In this document: positions 6,674 through 8,141 of the stretch, piece after piece
Position numbering within the stretch: the first letter of the stretch is position 1
Layout: each line of letters begins with the position of its first letter
From: RGIG464 sp045643185
Lineage (GTDB): Bacteria > Myxococcota_A > Bradymonadia > UBA4248
NCBI GenBank assembly: GCA_045643185.1
Contig: JAZUKH010000219.1
Location: forward strand, 1 to 8,141
Direction of reading: 5' to 3'
DNA length: 8,141 bases
Program-made: the position numbers and the translations under genes
The notes under the pieces: model-generated
Told to the model about the DNA's origin: nothing
The model's database searches: none
The model's input: only the letters and a program-made list of their open reading frames with translations

Positions 6674-7981
6674 TTATTTTTGCAGTTTGTTAAGACAAGT
6701 CATGGCGTTTGCCACGTCGCCGATCGATAGATACAGTTCGTAGGCGTAATTTAGGAGTTTGTTTCGTTCTTCGACCGAGTGAGCATCCTGCGTGGCAGTC
6801 TCGTAGCAGAGTGCGGCGAGTTGGGCGCGAAGATCGAGTGATTGCCAGCGTTTGATGGCGTTTTGCAGAGCCTGGTCTCGCATGGAAGCCCCGCGTGAGG
6901 CGCGTGAACGGCGCACTTCTGCGGCCATGGCGGCTTCGTCACGGTGGTTTTGAGCACGGTGAGCGTAGCCAAGCGCGTTGAGTCTGAGCGTTTCAGCGGT
7001 TTCAGCGTTTCGTGCCAGCTTGGCCAGTTTGAGCCAAAACAGCTGAGCGATAAAAGGCGCGCCGATGTCATCAAGTTCCGTCAAAATCGACGTCATTTGT
7101 ACGTCATCATTGGCCGATGCTGACAAATGTTGCATGCCCTCAAAAAAGAGCTGGTCGAACGGCGTTTTGGCCTGGCTGGCGCCTTGGTCGCACGCGCCCG
7201 GATCGACGGTGCGGAGCGCAAAACAGCGCAGTTGCTCGTCGTAATGCGACCAGCTCGTTTCGTTCTGATGGTAGATCGTATGGGCGTCATCGGCGTATTT
7301 TTCATTGACGATGGCCGCGAGGGTAAACGCACGAAAGATAAGGCGCTGGGTGTCGCGATCGAGCGATGGCGCGGCTTTTTTGGCCTGTTTGAAGGCGTCT
7401 TCAAATTCGTTTGGTCTGGCAATGTCAGCGGCAATAGCCGCGATGGCTGCACTGAGCCGATTACGCGTGGTTTTGTCGTTTTGTTCATCGAGCCTCGCCT
7501 TGGCTTCGAGCGCGATCTCAAGCGCCCAGTCGTCGCGTTCGATCGCGTGATAGGTCGAGGCGAGTGCGGGGGCGAGTCGTGCAAAGCGCGCGTCGTCTTG
7601 ATCGGTGATGGCGCGTTCGAGCAAAAGAATGGCGCTTGCGTGGTCACCAGCCATGGTGAGGGCGCGCCATGCCGCGGCGAGCGCAATGTCGTCGGGCGTT
7701 GGCATTTCGCCCAGCAAGACCGGGTAGGGCATCAGGTTCAGGCGCAGACTTTGGTCGGCGATCTCGACCTCGTCAGGCGTCACAACGACGTGGACGTCCA
7801 AGCGGTCGCTGCGTTTTTCGCCAAGTTTTTGGACGAGCGCGTCATTCGACGGCGTTTGTGGATCGACGTCGACGTGAATGAACGGTGCAGCGGGCAAGCC
7901 ATCGATGCGACCCAGCACGCGTTGGGCGATGTCTTTGGCTTGGGCGCCATGAATCGTGACGTCGAAAAAGTCGGAGGCCAA
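6674..7981 (-). CDS. Helical TPR-like protein of unknown function, start region disrupted
   Basis: I do not recognise a named family. The open frame gives 435 residues from a TTG. Residues 1-95 are mixed and beta-rich (DVTIHG, FIHVDVD, LDVHVVVT). From about 95 on the protein is almost entirely alpha-helical and Ala/Leu-rich, with helix pairs resembling TPR units: about 98-125 (a WRALTMAGDHASAI segment), 130-165, and the C-terminal LNYAYELYLSIGDVANAM. No signal peptide or membrane span is seen, so a cytosolic scaffold or protein-binding role is possible but unproven. The TTG at 7981-7979 has no ribosome binding site. A perfect AAGGAG-N7-ATG lies upstream at 8002 in the same frame, but a TAA at 7990-7988 is codon 5. 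The intact gene would have been 442 residues. The product may be made by re-initiation at the TTG, or the gene may be inactive. Stop TAA at 6676-6674, convergent with the helicase gene. Confidence 0.75.
   Translation of the reverse strand: MASDFFDVTIHGAQAKDIAQRVLGRIDGLPAAPFIHVDVDPQTPSNDALVQKLGEKRSDRLDVHVVVTPDEVEIADQSLRLNLMPYPVLLGEMPTPDDIALAAAWRALTMAGDHASAILLLERAITDQDDARFARLAPALASTYHAIERDDWALEIALEAKARLDEQNDKTTRNRLSAAIAAIAADIARPNEFEDAFKQAKKAAPSLDRDTQRLIFRAFTLAAIVNEKYADDAHTIYHQNETSWSHYDEQLRCFALRTVDPGACDQGASQAKTPFDQLFFEGMQHLSASANDDVQMTSILTELDDIGAPFIAQLFWLKLAKLARNAETAETLRLNALGYAHRAQNHRDEAAMAAEVRRSRASRGASMRDQALQNAIKRWQSLDLRAQLAALCYETATQDAHSVEERNKLLNYAYELYLSIGDVANAMTCLNKLQK
7869..7962. repeat. 94-base exact direct repeat, copy 1
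   Basis: This segment is identical to 8048-8141 in the same orientation, 179 bases away. It encodes part of residues 7-38 of the helical protein on the minus strand. Similarity continues a few bases to the left (7864-7868 against 8043-8047, one mismatch) and then fades. Confidence 0.92.
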
Positions 7982-7987
7982 GCGGTC

Positions 7988-8015
7988 TTAGGAAGACAAC
8001 ATTTTTCAACTCCTT
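7988..8015 (-). promoter_or_regulatory. Strong ribosome binding site and ATG leading into a 4-codon frame
   Basis: On the minus strand AAGGAG (8015-8010) is followed by 7 bases and ATG (8002-8000), then TTG TCT TCC and TAA (7990-7988). The frame is the same as that of the helical protein, whose open part restarts at TTG (7981) two codons after the stop. Either this is the true start with a nonsense mutation or sequence error at codon 5, or a minimal leader peptide MLSS with coupled re-initiation. The first reading is simpler. Confidence 0.6.
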
Positions 8016-8034
8016 GGCCCCCAGAACGACATGG

Positions 8035-8141
8035 CTACGATCCGACTTCGACGTGAATGAACGGTGCAGCGGGCAAGCCATCGATGCGACCCAGCACGCG
8101 TTGGGCGATGTCTTTGGCTTGGGCGCCATGAATCGTGACGT
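8035..8141 (-). CDS. C-terminal tail of a duplicated frame, cut by the window edge
   Basis: Entering from the right edge, a minus-strand frame reads 34 codons, beginning VTIHGAQAKD and ending FIHVEVGS, to a TAG at 8037-8035. Its first 30 residues are identical to residues 8-37 of the helical protein and are in the same relative frame. It is therefore a partial copy of that gene's 5' end, not an independent gene with a known function. Whether it is translated depends on sequence outside the window. A truncated pseudogene copy and a misassembled contig end are both possible. Confidence 0.4.
   Translation of the reverse strand, partial: VTIHGAQAKDIAQRVLGRIDGLPAAPFIHVEVGS
8048..8141. repeat. 94-base exact direct repeat, copy 2, reaching the window edge
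   Basis: This is identical base for base to 7869-7962, at an offset of 179 bases. The identity is still perfect at the last base of the window, so the true repeat may be longer. The 179-base offset is not a multiple of three, so a simple tandem duplication would not preserve one reading frame across both copies. Confidence 0.92.

Noticed and set aside
7127..8056. 309-codon open frame on the plus strand, antisense to the helical protein
   Set aside because: Its composition is implausible and it shows no motif. The minus strand gives a coherent helical protein with regular helix pairs and a strong ribosome binding site upstream, so this is a shadow.
7842..8129. 95-codon minus-strand frame spanning both copies of the repeat
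   Set aside because: It runs out of frame through the helical-protein gene. It is Arg/Ser/His-rich and exists only because the repeat copies are offset by 179 bases.

Overview
The window holds four well-supported protein genes plus fragments at both edges. It looks like bacterial chromosome of moderate GC. The best taxonomic hint is the lipoprotein at 102-2894: arrays of short four-cysteine repeats on a secreted lipoprotein with a hydrolase domain are common in Myxococcota and Bradymonadia-like (former deltaproteobacterial) genomes. That placement is an inference from protein style; there is no rRNA or other marker here to confirm it.

Layout, left to right. Positions 1-60 may carry the first 20 codons of a minus-strand gene cut by the window edge. 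Positions 102-2894 (minus) encode a 930-residue lipoprotein with nine cysteine-rich repeats followed by an alpha/beta-hydrolase region. A 190-base spacer dense in hairpins (2895-3084) separates it from gmk, guanylate kinase (3085-3702, minus). A 186-base divergent spacer (3703-3888) carries a good sigma70-like promoter for gmk and a strong ribosome binding site for the next gene. Positions 3889-6609 (plus) encode a 906-residue DEAH/RHA RNA helicase of the HrpA type with an unrecognised C-terminal extension. A 64-base convergent spacer with GC-rich stem-loops follows. Positions 6674-7981 (minus) encode a helical, TPR-like protein of unknown function.

The right end is anomalous. The helical-protein gene has an ideal ribosome binding site and ATG at 8002, but codon 5 is an in-frame TAA, so the open frame can only begin at a TTG at 7981. 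In addition, 94 bases from its 5' part recur exactly at 8048-8141, running off the window. Part of a duplicate frame there ends at its own TAG. This is either a real local duplication with gene decay or an assembly error at a contig end.

No shared pathway links the genes. gmk (nucleotide metabolism) and the helicase (RNA remodelling) are housekeeping-type genes transcribed divergently. The lipoprotein is a surface or secreted accessory protein. I see no CRISPR array, transposase, phage gene, tRNA or rRNA, and no convincing new defence or biosynthetic system.
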